Assembly: GCF_021729035.1 (NCBI RefSeq)
Contig: NZ_JAJSAP010000005.1
Location: forward strand, 1 to 64,000
Origin: Microbulbifer sediminum
Lineage (GTDB): Bacteria; Pseudomonadota; Gammaproteobacteria; Pseudomonadales; Cellvibrionaceae
DNA length: 64,000 nt
Direction: 5' to 3'
The position numbers and the translations under genes were made by a program. The notes under the pieces were generated by a model that searched no databases, was not told the origin of the DNA, and saw nothing but the letters and a program-made list of their open reading frames with translations. Position 1 is the stretch's first letter; each line of letters starts with the position of its first letter. Shown piece by piece: positions 51,108 to 61,300 of this stretch.

Positions 51108-52549
51108 TGGAAACCCTGGAAAATTACATCGATGGCAAGCTGGTACCTCCCGGAGACGGCCGCTACCTGGACAATATCAATCCCGCTACCGGGCAGGTGT
51201 ATGGCCGGATTCCACGTTCTGGCCAGGCAGACCTGGACGCCGCGGTAACGGCCGCGGAAAAGGCCCGGGCCGGCTGGCAGGCCACCCCAGCCGAACAGCG
51301 CGCCGCACTGATGGAGCGCATCGCGGGCCTGATCGACACAAACCTGGAACTGCTCGCCACTGCAGAGTCCGAGGACAATGGCAAGCCCATCGCCCTGGCC
51401 CGCTCCCTGGATATACCCCGCGCGGCCAGTAACTTCCGCTTTTTCGCCCACGCGATTACCCAGTTTGCGTCGGAGTCGCACGCCATGGGGGAAGCTGCGA
51501 TCAATTACACCTTGCGTGACCCCATCGGAGTCGTCGGCTGTATCTCGCCGTGGAACCTGCCGCTGTACCTCTTTACATGGAAGATCGCCCCGGCGCTGGC
51601 CGCCGGCAACTGTGTGGTTGCCAAACCGTCGGAAGTTACCCCGAAGACCGCGTACCTGTTATCCCAGCTGTGCATCGAGGCGGGGCTCCCGTCGGGTGTA
51701 CTGAATATCCTGCACGGCCTGGGTGGCGAGATCGGCAATGCCATTGTCACCCACGCCGGCGTCAAGGCCATTTCCTTTACCGGCGGTACTGAAACCGGCG
51801 CGCAAATCGCGGCGCAGGCCGCCCCAAGGTTCAAGAAACTGTCACTGGAGCTGGGCGGCAAGAACCCGAGCCTGGTATTTGCAGACTGCGACCTGGACAA
51901 AGCCGTGGCCGGTGTTGCGCGTGCCGCCTTCGCCAACCAGGGCCAGATCTGCCTGTGCGGCTCCCGCATCTACGTGGAACGCAGCATCTACCCCGAGTTC
52001 CGGCAGCGCCTGCTGGACCAGGTAAAAGCTTTGCGCGTCGGCGACCCCCTGACCGACGTCCAACAGGGTGCCCTGGTATCGGAAGCGCATATGGGTAAAG
52101 TGCTCGGCGCCATCGAGACAGCCCGTGCAGAGGGAGGGAAGATCCTCTGCGGGGGTGAGCGGATTGTGCCGGACGGGCGCTGCGCCCAGGGCTATTTTGT
52201 CGCGCCCACGCTGATCGAGGGGCTGCCGCTGGCATGCGAGACCAACCAACGGGAAATATTCGGGCCGGTGGCAACGCTGCAACCCTTTGATACCGAAGAA
52301 GAGGCGATCCAGATGGCCAACGGCACCGACTATGGACTCGCCGCATCGCTCTGGACCGAAAACCTGCGCCGCAGCCACCGCATCGCCAGGCAACTGGACT
52401 TCGGCATCGTCTGGGTCAATTGCTGGTTACAGCGCGACCTCCGCACACCATTCGGCGGCATGAAGAATTCGGGTGTAGGTCGCGAGGGCGGGCTGGAGGC
52501 GCTGCGGTTCTTCACCGAGCCGAAGAACGTCTGTATCAACTACGAGTAA
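51107..52549 (+). CDS. nbaE: 2-Aminomuconate semialdehyde dehydrogenase-like ALDH
   Basis: A 480-residue NAD-dependent aldehyde dehydrogenase. Motifs: PWNLPLYLF, FTGGTETGAQ, LELGGKNPSLVF (general-base Glu) and NQGQICLCGSR (catalytic Cys). The sequence is close to the aminomuconate/hydroxymuconate semialdehyde dehydrogenase group. Its neighbours are the aminomuconate deaminase and the ACMS decarboxylase, so the oxidation of 2-aminomuconate 6-semialdehyde is the likely reaction. Start ATG 51107 overlaps the SDR stop. Confidence 0.87.
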   Translation: METLENYIDGKLVPPGDGRYLDNINPATGQVYGRIPRSGQADLDAAVTAAEKARAGWQATPAEQRAALMERIAGLIDTNLELLATAESEDNGKPIALARSLDIPRAASNFRFFAHAITQFASESHAMGEAAINYTLRDPIGVVGCISPWNLPLYLFTWKIAPALAAGNCVVAKPSEVTPKTAYLLSQLCIEAGLPSGVLNILHGLGGEIGNAIVTHAGVKAISFTGGTETGAQIAAQAAPRFKKLSLELGGKNPSLVFADCDLDKAVAGVARAAFANQGQICLCGSRIYVERSIYPEFRQRLLDQVKALRVGDPLTDVQQGALVSEAHMGKVLGAIETARAEGGKILCGGERIVPDGRCAQGYFVAPTLIEGLPLACETNQREIFGPVATLQPFDTEEEAIQMANGTDYGLAASLWTENLRRSHRIARQLDFGIVWVNCWLQRDLRTPFGGMKNSGVGREGGLEALRFFTEPKNVCINYE

Positions 52550-52572
52550 ACAGAAGCAAAACCGAGAACATC

Positions 52573-52989
52573 ATGAGCGCAGTGAAACACTCCTCCAGGG
52601 CCCCGGCTCCTGTCGGGCTCTATCCACACGCACGCAAGGTCGGTAACCTGCTGTTCCTGTCCGGTGTGGGGCCACGCAAGAAAGACAGTAAAGAAATCCC
52701 CGGCGTGACGCTGGACGATAACGGCAACATCGTCGCCTATGATATTGCCGAACAATGCCACTCGGTGTTCTCCAATGTCCGCGCAATCCTCGAGGACGCC
52801 GGATCCGGCTGGGACCGGCTCGTGGACGTCACCGTGTTCCTGACCAATATGAAAGACGACTTCAAAACCTATAACAAAATCTATGCGGAATACTTCAGGG
52901 ATAACCAGCCTTGCAGAACCACGGTCGAGGTTCTCTCCCTGCCAACCCCGATTGGCATCGAGCTAAAGTGTATCGCCACGGTCGATTAG
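52573..52989 (+). CDS. nbaF: 2-Aminomuconate deaminase (RidA family)
   Basis: A 138-residue RidA/YjgF-fold protein. The conserved Arg is in PCRTTVEV and the C-terminal Glu region is IELKCIA. It contains a longer N-terminal loop (GPRKKDSKEIPG) found in AmnD/NbaF-type deaminases, which convert 2-aminomuconate to 4-oxalocrotonate and ammonia. Placement between the ALDH and the dioxygenase fits that step. ATG 52573. Confidence 0.85.
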   Translation: MSAVKHSSRAPAPVGLYPHARKVGNLLFLSGVGPRKKDSKEIPGVTLDDNGNIVAYDIAEQCHSVFSNVRAILEDAGSGWDRLVDVTVFLTNMKDDFKTYNKIYAEYFRDNQPCRTTVEVLSLPTPIGIELKCIATVD

Positions 52990-53052
52990 GCTTCCTGGAG
53001 TTCAGCCAACCCTATACCCGTCCCTAAACAACATATTGTGAGGCATATAATA

Positions 53053-53574
53053 ATGAAAAGCATGATGCCGCCGGTCAACTTCAAACAGTGGATCGAAGAC
53101 CACCGCCAATACCTGAAGCCGCCAGTGTGTAACAAACTGGTATTCGAGGAGAACGGTTTTTTCATCATGGTGGTCGGCGGACCCAATTCACGCAAGGATT
53201 ACCACGTGGATGAGGGACCGGAGTTCTTCTACCAGGTCGAGGGCGATATGCTGCTCAAGACCGTGCAGGACGGCAAGGTTGTGGATGTGCCGATCAGGGA
53301 GGGAGAGATCTTCCTGCTGCCACCGAAGATTCCCCACTCACCACAGCGCTTTGAGAATACCGTTGGACTCGTCATAGAGCGCACCCGCCTGCCGGAGGAG
53401 AAGGATGGCCTGCAGTGGTACTGCGACAAGTGCGACCACCTCCTCTACGAGGAGTATTTCCAGCTGAAGAATATCGAGGAGGACTTCCCCCCCGTGTTCG
53501 ACCGCTTCTTCTCTTCCGAACAGAACAGGACATGCGACGCTTGCGGCCATGTCATGGAAGTACCGGGGGCGTGA
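53053..53574 (+). CDS. nbaC: 3-Hydroxyanthranilate 3,4-dioxygenase
   Basis: A 173-residue bacterial-type dioxygenase that opens the 3-hydroxyanthranilate ring to 2-amino-3-carboxymuconate semialdehyde (ACMS). The cupin iron ligands are visible in [13 protein letters not shown] (His, Glu) and PHSPQRF (His). The C-terminus has a rubredoxin-like iron site of two pairs, CDKC and CDAC, characteristic of bacterial enzymes. ATG 53053 follows GTGAGG. Its stop overlaps the start of the decarboxylase (TGATG). Confidence 0.95.
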   Translation: MKSMMPPVNFKQWIEDHRQYLKPPVCNKLVFEENGFFIMVVGGPNSRKDYHVDEGPEFFYQVEGDMLLKTVQDGKVVDVPIREGEIFLLPPKIPHSPQRFENTVGLVIERTRLPEEKDGLQWYCDKCDHLLYEEYFQLKNIEEDFPPVFDRFFSSEQNRTCDACGHVMEVPGA

Positions 53575-54590
53575 TGCTGACCATTGATATCCACACCCAT
53601 ATCCTGCCCAAAGACTGGCCCAACCTGAAAGAGCGCTATGGTTACGGTGGCTTTATCCACCTGGACCATCACAAGTGCGGCTGCGCCCGCATGATGAAGG
53701 AAGACACCTTCTTCCGCGAGGTGGAGAGCAACTGCTGGGATGCAGGTGTACGCATGCAGGAGTGCGATACTCACGGCGTGCATGTGCAGGTACTCTCCAC
53801 AGTTCCGGTGATGTTCAGTTACTGGGCCAAGCCGGAGGATACACTCGACCTGTCCCGTATGCTGAATGACCATATTGCAGGTGTTGTGGCCGAACACCCG
53901 GGACGTTTCATCGGCCTCGGCACCGTACCCATGCAGGCGCCGGACCTCGCCGTCCAGGAGCTGGAGCGTTGCGTCAGGGAACTCGGCATGGCTGGCATCC
54001 AGATTGGCTCCAATGTGAACAGCTGGAACCTGGATGCGCCTGAACTCTACCCGGTGTGGGAAGCAGCGCAGGAACTCGGGGCGTCGGTCTTCGTGCATCC
54101 CTGGGAAATGATGGGACGCGAGAAAATGCCCCGCTACTGGCTGCCCTGGCTGGTCGGCATGCCGGCGGAGACCTCGCGGGCGATCTGCTCGATGATTTTC
54201 GGTGGCATCTTCGAGAAATACCCCCGTCTCAAGGTGGCGTTTGCCCATGGTGGCGGCTCCTTCCCCTCCACCATCGGCCGCATCGAGCACGGGTTCAATG
54301 TTCGCCCGGATCTCTGTGCCGTCGACAACCCGGTCAATCCCCGCAACTACCTGGACCGGATCTATTTCGACTCGCTCGTGCACGACCCGTCGATGATGAA
54401 CTACCTGCTGGAGCTCGTCGGGCCGGACCGCATTGCCATGGGCAGCGATTACCCCTTCCCACTGGGCGAACTGGAGCCCGGCTCCCTGATTCGCTCAATG
54501 GGATACAGCGAAGACGTGCAGGCCAAGTTGTTACACGGCACGGCTCTCGAATGGCTGGGACTGGAGAAATCCCACTTTATGGAGGAGTGA
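53574..54590 (+). CDS. nbaD: ACMS decarboxylase
   Basis: A 338-residue amidohydrolase-fold decarboxylase that removes CO2 from ACMS to give 2-aminomuconate 6-semialdehyde. Metal ligands: DIHTHILP (two His), a mid-chain His in VFVHPWEMMG, a further His in FAHGGG, and the Asp in GSDYPFPLG. Length matches bacterial ACMSD. Start overlaps the dioxygenase stop. Confidence 0.94.
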   Translation: MLTIDIHTHILPKDWPNLKERYGYGGFIHLDHHKCGCARMMKEDTFFREVESNCWDAGVRMQECDTHGVHVQVLSTVPVMFSYWAKPEDTLDLSRMLNDHIAGVVAEHPGRFIGLGTVPMQAPDLAVQELERCVRELGMAGIQIGSNVNSWNLDAPELYPVWEAAQELGASVFVHPWEMMGREKMPRYWLPWLVGMPAETSRAICSMIFGGIFEKYPRLKVAFAHGGGSFPSTIGRIEHGFNVRPDLCAVDNPVNPRNYLDRIYFDSLVHDPSMMNYLLELVGPDRIAMGSDYPFPLGELEPGSLIRSMGYSEDVQAKLLHGTALEWLGLEKSHFMEE

Positions 54591-54592
54591 CC

Positions 54593-55423
54593 ATGGCTAC
54601 CTATATCGAACTGGGGACTGTGCGGTACCGACTGTGCCACGAACGGGCCACCAGTATTGCCATCCCGCTCAACTTCTCGGGACCACAACCGAACCACTTT
54701 GGCGTACCCACCGCAACCACGACAACGGTGGAGGGTGGCGGCTTCGTCGGCGACACCTCTCGCGGGGGCAGCTGCAACGTGCGGACGCTGCAACTGACAC
54801 CGCACTGCAATGGCACCCATACGGAATCCATCTCCCATATCGTCGACGACGAAGTGGCGGTGGGTGAACTGCCGCTACCGATCCTGCAAAACTGCCTGCT
54901 GCTGTCGGTGCAGCCCGTGCAGCTGGCAGAAAGCGAGGAAAGTTACTGGCCCAACCCGGAGGCGGCCGACAGTATCGTAACAAAAGGCGCGTTACTGGCG
55001 GCACTGCATAACGCCGGCTTCCCCGGCCCGCCCGGCGATTGCCCGGCGCTGGTAATCCGTACGCAGCCAAACAGTCCCGAGAAATGCGCGCTCGAATACG
55101 GGGAGGACTGCCCCCCGGTATTCCTGAGCCTGGAAGCCATGGAGTGGATCAGTGAGCATTTCGATCACCTGCTGGTGGATTTCCCCAGCGTCGACAAGAT
55201 GTATGACGAGGGCCAGCTGGCGAATCACCGCCAGTTCTGGCATGTGCCCCGCGGAATCACCAGGATGGATGAGACTGCCCACACAATGCGAACCATTACT
55301 GAAATGGTCTTTGTGCCCGACTTCCTGAAGGACGGCTACTACGGCCTGAACCTGCAGGTACCGGCGTTCCGCACCGATGCTGCCCCCAGCCGGCCAATCC
55401 TCATACCGCTGGAAGAAGAATAA
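54593..55423 (+). CDS. Cyclase-family protein, kynurenine formamidase-like
   Basis: A 276-residue cyclase/kynurenine formamidase family protein. The zinc motif is HCNGTHTESISHI, a variant of HxGTHxDxPxH. Downstream are RTQPNSPEKC and VFLSLEAMEW, seen in bacterial cyclases. In this operon it probably hydrolyses N-formylkynurenine. It is longer than KynB (about 210 residues), so it may belong to a distinct subgroup. ATG 54593, two bases after the decarboxylase stop, with GGAGG upstream. Confidence 0.82.
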   Translation: MATYIELGTVRYRLCHERATSIAIPLNFSGPQPNHFGVPTATTTTVEGGGFVGDTSRGGSCNVRTLQLTPHCNGTHTESISHIVDDEVAVGELPLPILQNCLLLSVQPVQLAESEESYWPNPEAADSIVTKGALLAALHNAGFPGPPGDCPALVIRTQPNSPEKCALEYGEDCPPVFLSLEAMEWISEHFDHLLVDFPSVDKMYDEGQLANHRQFWHVPRGITRMDETAHTMRTITEMVFVPDFLKDGYYGLNLQVPAFRTDAAPSRPILIPLEEE

Positions 55424-55436
55424 AAGAGGCTTACCC

Positions 55437-56717
55437 ATGCACTATCAAACGGGTTTGGAATTCGCGCAGCAGATGGACTGCGACGACCCGCTGGCAAGAT
55501 TCCGCGAGCAGTTCTCGATTCCGCACACCTGCCACGGCACCGAGGAGATATACCTGTGCGGCAACTCCCTGGGCCTGCAGCCAAAGCTGGCGCGCGAGTA
55601 TGTTGTGCAGGAGCTGGACAAGTGGGCAAGCCTGGGCGTCAAGGGGCACTTCGACTGTGAATACCCGTGGATGCCCTACCACGAGTTCCTGGCAGAGACC
55701 GCCGCGGACCTGGTGGGCGCAAACACCGACGAAGTCGTGATGATGAATTCCCTCACGGTCAACCTGCACCTGATGATGGTGACTTTCTACCGGCCCAGTG
55801 AAACACGCTACAAGATCGTGATCGAGGACCATGCGTTTCCTTCCGACCACTACGCGGTAGAGAGCCAGTTGCGCCACCACGGTATCGACCCCGACGACGG
55901 CCTGGTGCTGCTGAAGCCGCGGGAAAACGAGGACCTCTTGCGCGAGGAGGATATCGAGGCGCTGATTGAGGAACAGGGAGATTCCATCGCACTGATACTG
56001 CTGCCCGGCGTACAGTATTACACCGGACAGGTACTGGATTTCGCGGCCATTACCCGCGCCGCGCAGGCGCGGGGCATCAAGGTGGGCTTTGACCTCGCCC
56101 ACGCGGTCGGCAACATCCCGCTTAAACTGCATGAATGGAATGTGGACTTTGCCTGCTGGTGTACCTACAAATACCTGAACTCCGGCCCCGGCTCCGTGGC
56201 CGGCTGCTTCGTCCACCGCCGCCACGCGCGGGATACCGGCCTGGACCGTTTTGCTGGCTGGTGGGGCCATGACAAGGACACACGGTTCAGGATGGAGAAT
56301 CGCTTTGTCCCGATGCCCACCGCCGAGGGCTGGCAGCTTTCCAACCCCCCTATCCTGTCGCTGGCGGCGATCCGCGCCTCTTTCGATGTGTTCAGGCAGG
56401 CCGGCGGCATGCAGCCCCTGCGCAAGAAATCGGAGAAACTCACCGGTTACCTGCGCTACCTGCTGGAAGCTGAAGTCTCCGAGTTTATCCGGGTGATCAC
56501 CCCGGAGAGCCCCGACGAATGCGGCTGCCAATTGTCACTATGCTGTGACGCCAGGCACCTGAGTGGCCGCGAGCTGTTCGGGCGCCTGGAGGCGGCAGGC
56601 ATCACTGCCGACTGGCGGGAGCCGAATGTAATCCGTATCGCCCCCGTTCCCCTCTACAACAGCTTTACGGACGTCTACAACTTTGTGCAAATCCTGAAGT
56701 CCGCCTGCAACGAGTGA
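55437..56717 (+). CDS. kynU: Kynureninase
   Basis: A 426-residue PLP-dependent hydrolase that cleaves 3-hydroxykynurenine (or kynurenine) to 3-hydroxyanthranilate and alanine. Family marks: IYLCGNSLGLQP near the start, the PLP region GFDLAHAVGN, and the PLP lysine in CWCTYKYLNSGPG. FAGWWGHD completes the active site. ATG 55437 follows AGAGG. Stop overlaps the monooxygenase start. Confidence 0.96.
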   Translation: MHYQTGLEFAQQMDCDDPLARFREQFSIPHTCHGTEEIYLCGNSLGLQPKLAREYVVQELDKWASLGVKGHFDCEYPWMPYHEFLAETAADLVGANTDEVVMMNSLTVNLHLMMVTFYRPSETRYKIVIEDHAFPSDHYAVESQLRHHGIDPDDGLVLLKPRENEDLLREEDIEALIEEQGDSIALILLPGVQYYTGQVLDFAAITRAAQARGIKVGFDLAHAVGNIPLKLHEWNVDFACWCTYKYLNSGPGSVAGCFVHRRHARDTGLDRFAGWWGHDKDTRFRMENRFVPMPTAEGWQLSNPPILSLAAIRASFDVFRQAGGMQPLRKKSEKLTGYLRYLLEAEVSEFIRVITPESPDECGCQLSLCCDARHLSGRELFGRLEAAGITADWREPNVIRIAPVPLYNSFTDVYNFVQILKSACNE

Positions 56718-58096
56718 TGGGTATGAGCAAAAACAGCAAGGAAAAAATCGTCATCGCAGGCGCCGGCCTGGTGGGCGCCATGGCCGCCTGCTTCCTGGGA
56801 CGCCGCGGCTTCGATGTGGACGTCTATGAAAGCCGGGTAGACCTGCGCCGGCACGATATCTCTGCCGGCCGTTCCATCAACCTGGCGCTGGCCAACCGGG
56901 GTATCTACCCGCTGGAACAACTGGGCCTGATGGGCAAGGTACGGGAAATGATGATCCCGATGCGCGGCCGCATGATCCACGACCTCAAGGGCGAGCAGAA
57001 CTTCCAGCCCTACGGGCAGAGCGAAGACGAAGTGATCTACTCGATTTCCCGGGGGGATCTGAACCGCCTGCTGCTGGACGCGGCGGAGGAAACCGGGCAT
57101 GTAAGGATTCATTTCTCACACCGGCTGGATTCGGTTGACTTCGACAGCAACAGCGCTGTGTTCATCGATGACGAAACCAGCTCCCCTGTCGATGTAAGCT
57201 TCTCGAGGTTGATCGGTGCGGATGGTGCGGGTTCAAGGGTTCGTCAGGCCCTGGTGGCGGCGCAGGATGGCAGCGACAGCCTGGAGCCACTGGACCACAG
57301 CTACAAGGAACTGGAGATCCCCGCAGGAACTGATGGTGGCTTCCAGATCGAAAAGCACGCGCTGCACATCTGGCCGCGGGGCGGCTTCATGCTGATCGCC
57401 CTGCCGAACCTGGACGGCAGCTTCACGGTGACCCTGTTCCTGCCAAATAAAGGCAAAGCGAGTTTTGCGGCGCTGCAGACGCGAGAGGCGGTATCGCAGT
57501 TTTTCGAGGAGTACTTCCCGGGTGTGGATGCGCTGATACCGGGACTGGTGGAAGACTTCTTTGCCAATCCCACCGGCAAGCTGGGTACCGTGCGCTGCAA
57601 CCCCTGGCATATCGCCGACAGGGCGATCCTGGTCGGGGACGCCGCCCATGCCATAGTGCCCTTCCACGGCCAGGGCATGAACTGCGGCTTCGAGGACTGC
57701 GTGGTGCTGGATCAGTGTATCGAGCAGTACGCCCCGGATTGGCACCAGGTATTTATCGAGTACGATCACCTGCGGGCGCCGAACGGCGAGGCGATTGCGG
57801 ACATGGCCCTGGAGAACTATGTGGAGATGCGCGATTCGGTAAACGATCCCCAGTTCCTGCTCAAGAAGGCCATCGGCTTCGAACTGCAGAAGCGCTGGCC
57901 GGACCTCTTTACCCCGCGCTATGGCATGGTCATGTTCCAGCGCATCCCCTACGCCGAGGCCCAGCGCCGCGGGGAGATCAACCAGCAGATCCTGGACAGG
58001 CTGGCCTCTGGCATAGAGTCAGTGGAGGATGTCGACTGGGGCCTGGCCGAAACACTGGTCAAAAAACACCTCGGCTCGACCGCCTTGACTGCCTGA
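56717..58096 (+). CDS. kmo: Kynurenine 3-monooxygenase
   Basis: A 459-residue FAD hydroxylase turning kynurenine into 3-hydroxykynurenine. The Rossmann motif is IAGAGLVGAMAA, GRSINLALA matches the family, the second FAD motif is VGDAAHAIVPFHGQGMN, and the C-terminal half carries PRYGMVMFQRIPY. An eukaryotic-type membrane anchor is absent. Translation starts at ATG 56717 or a close ATG at 56723. Last gene of the operon. Confidence 0.95.
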   Translation: MGMSKNSKEKIVIAGAGLVGAMAACFLGRRGFDVDVYESRVDLRRHDISAGRSINLALANRGIYPLEQLGLMGKVREMMIPMRGRMIHDLKGEQNFQPYGQSEDEVIYSISRGDLNRLLLDAAEETGHVRIHFSHRLDSVDFDSNSAVFIDDETSSPVDVSFSRLIGADGAGSRVRQALVAAQDGSDSLEPLDHSYKELEIPAGTDGGFQIEKHALHIWPRGGFMLIALPNLDGSFTVTLFLPNKGKASFAALQTREAVSQFFEEYFPGVDALIPGLVEDFFANPTGKLGTVRCNPWHIADRAILVGDAAHAIVPFHGQGMNCGFEDCVVLDQCIEQYAPDWHQVFIEYDHLRAPNGEAIADMALENYVEMRDSVNDPQFLLKKAIGFELQKRWPDLFTPRYGMVMFQRIPYAEAQRRGEINQQILDRLASGIESVEDVDWGLAETLVKKHLGSTALTA

Positions 58097-58369
58097 ATTG
58101 CCCTGCAGTGATCGGCTTCGAAGCCTTCGACGTGTGCCCTGCTTCTGCTCCAGGGCCGCTCCAAACGTGCCAGCCGGTGGCGCAGAGTGGACACAATATG
58201 TCGCGCAGGAGGCGGGGATTCGGCAGCGTCTAGATCCGGCAGGCCTACAGCACATCCATACAGACCACCAAAATGCCGGCGCCAATTTCGCCTTTCCCGA
58301 TCAGGCACATCACTGCCTTGGGACCAACCGCGAACCTTCAGCAATGCCAGGGATACTACTGGGCGAGGT

Positions 58370-61300
58370 TTAGGCAGAGGTAAACCAGCCCCTACGGAAC
58401 AGGGAGAGCAGCAACAACAGCAATATCGGCACCCCTATGCTCCCCCCTCCCCCACCGCTATCACTTTTGGCATCGGCCGGGCTTACCGTCACAATGCTGC
58501 TGTCTGCAGATGACTCTCCGCCGTCACTGGCGCCAGGCCCGCCCAAGTCAGCCTCGTCGGAAGACTCCCGATCATCCCCTGCTGAGCCAGTCCCCTGCTC
58601 CACACCCTCGGTATCTAGCTCAGCCTGTGTGATTGTGGCCGGGCGCCACTTCCCGTCAATACCATTACCCACCAGCTGCCCGGGCGCAAGGTCACCAGCA
58701 TAAAAGTGTAGGGGGCGCCCGGTAAGTAACACCTGGTGGCGGCCGTCCGGCAGCTCCTCGAGGCTGATATCGGCGAATTCTTTAGCTGCTTCAATCTCCT
58801 CACGGGAGTTCACAGTAAGTGGTGGCCAGAAGGCCGCACAATGAGCCACGTTAATGCCACTACAGCTATACCCCTGGTACTCAAGATCGACCAGGTACAA
58901 TGCATGCTGGGGGCGACTTGATGATCGGCCGCCCACCAGGCGGCGCCCGAGTTGCGGGTCGTCCAGAACCTTCAGGGGAAAACCAAAGCAGGCGTCCCCC
59001 TTGCCATTGCCGTCGACATCGCGCTGCATGACATTCGCCCTCAGAGGACAGTTATCAGCGTCATTCACCACTCCATCCCGGTCCAGGTCGTCATCGGCCA
59101 GCGCAGTGTTGAAGGTTCTCAGGGAGGACACGTGGATATGCTCACTGACCGGAAGGTGATTCCCTTGGTAGCCCCAGAAGTCAGCCCATACCGCAAAAGC
59201 CGCTGTGTCGGCGCCGGGTAATCTGACCTGCTCCAGTTTCTCGATTTCCGAAGCGGGGATGGGGAGCTCTACCACAAATTCACGTCGCCCTTCAGGTACC
59301 TGTGTCTGAATCACCGCCTTCGAGAAGTTTAAGTCCAAGACCGGCTGGTTACCGACCCAGGCTGTCATATGATCGAAAACCGTCGCATAGGTTTCCGGCA
59401 GTTTGACTCGAGCTGTCATACGCAGGTAGCCATCGTCCCCAACTAGCAAATGCCCCCCCTGGTGGACGTCGAGCAATTCCACATCCGGGAAATTCAGGTC
59501 GAAAACATCCCGACTGGCGGTGGGCAGTGCGGGAAGCTCGAATTCATAGAAACCATAATTCGCCCGACCCGCATTGTCATTGAAGAACAACACCACCTTT
59601 GCCGGACGCGGTTCAGGCTTCTGGAAATTGAGCAGGTTGACTTCGTGAAAAATAATACCGGTACCCCCGGTCGCCTTGGGCGGGCGTGAATAGATGCTGC
59701 GCTTTTTTCCAAGCACACTCGCCCCCAGGTGTGCAATCACCTGCGCCTTGCCTTCAAAGTCCCAGCCGTCGATGCCAATTTCACCATAATCATCCAGGAC
59801 CCGCACTGCGCCAAAAGAAGAAAAGAGCAAATGGCCCGGCACGAGGTTACTCAGCGGAATCAAGCTGATTTTGTCCTCGCTAATTATTAACCTAGGCAAC
59901 TGCGTATCACTATTCGGCGCAGGATTGCTGTTACTGGTCACCAGCCGAAATACCCCAACATCGAAATCCGTTGTCAGGTAATTTCCAGGGACATTCATGG
60001 GGTGTACATGGACGCTCAGCAGATTCTCTCCATCGAAAAAATCTGCGGTATCCAGGGTAAAGGTTGTCTGCCACATCTCTTGATCGACGAAATGGTTGTG
60101 GCCATCTGCTTCCAGCGTCCTGAAATTTTTATAAAATTGTACATGTTGACCTGTCTTACCATAAACAGTAATCCTGCCCGTTACCTCTCCCGACACAACT
60201 TGTCCGGGGTTCACGGGAGCACCGGTGATATCAAATACCTCGATGACAATCGCGGGGTTGAAGACGGACACCGCAAAAGTGAGTTCAGCCGAGCGCCCGC
60301 CGACATGTGCGCGCACCGTTAAGCGTTCCTCACCGGGAAAACCGGCAGCCTGCAGCTGTAATTCATTCCCGACCACGCTGGCAGCCAAGACATTGCTCCT
60401 GTTTTCCCTCTCGATTACATAGCCAAGCGATTCATCCGGATGGGAAAATACCCGGCCGAGATCGATCCGGACCAGGCCGTCTTGTTCGATACGCTGATCC
60501 GGAATTCCGTTTATCACCTTTGGCGCCGCCCCTGGGCCATTACGCCCGTAGGCCACGCGGTAGGCGGATAGAGTATCCCCTACCGCAAACAGTACCCCGT
60601 CCGCCAGGGCAATGGCGGGCCCGGCATTCGCCAGACGGAATCGCTCTTCCAAAGAGAAACGGTCCAGGGCGAGCACTCCTGCATAGGTCGGTAGAAACAG
60701 AGAGTCATCAGTGAGAATGGGCTGGGTATGATCGAAAACGCCCCACTCAGGGGCTAGCTCGGCAAGAACAGTGCCATCAACTTCACTGATCACGCTCAGC
60801 ATACGATCATGGGTGACATAAAGAAGGCCATCCGCCACTGCCAGCGAGTCGGGCCTTACCAGCTCAATAGACCAGTGGACGTCAAGACTGTCCTGGTCGA
60901 TAGCCATCAGGGATGCGGCACCAAGTACGTACAGCCGACCATCACTCGTATAGATATCATTGGCAAGACTATCATTTAATATCGAAGGACGATTCAGCTC
61001 CAGCGTGCGCATTAAGGCGGTCGTGGTACTGCCATACTCATCGAGCCTGTCATCACGACCGACATATACCTTGCCCCGATGTACCGTCGGTGCCAACTTA
61101 AAAGCAGTAGCGTCTGTAGGGAAGGAAAAACGCTGGTTACCACTCACAGCGTCATAACCATAAAAACTCTGCCCGGGCCTGGCCTGTACCCAGACAGTAT
61201 CTTCGGCCACTACTGGAGGTGGCAGATCACCAAAATCATCCTGGTTATAAGCCTGATAGGTCGCCTGCCAAGTTAATTCACCACTTGCGACATCAACGGC

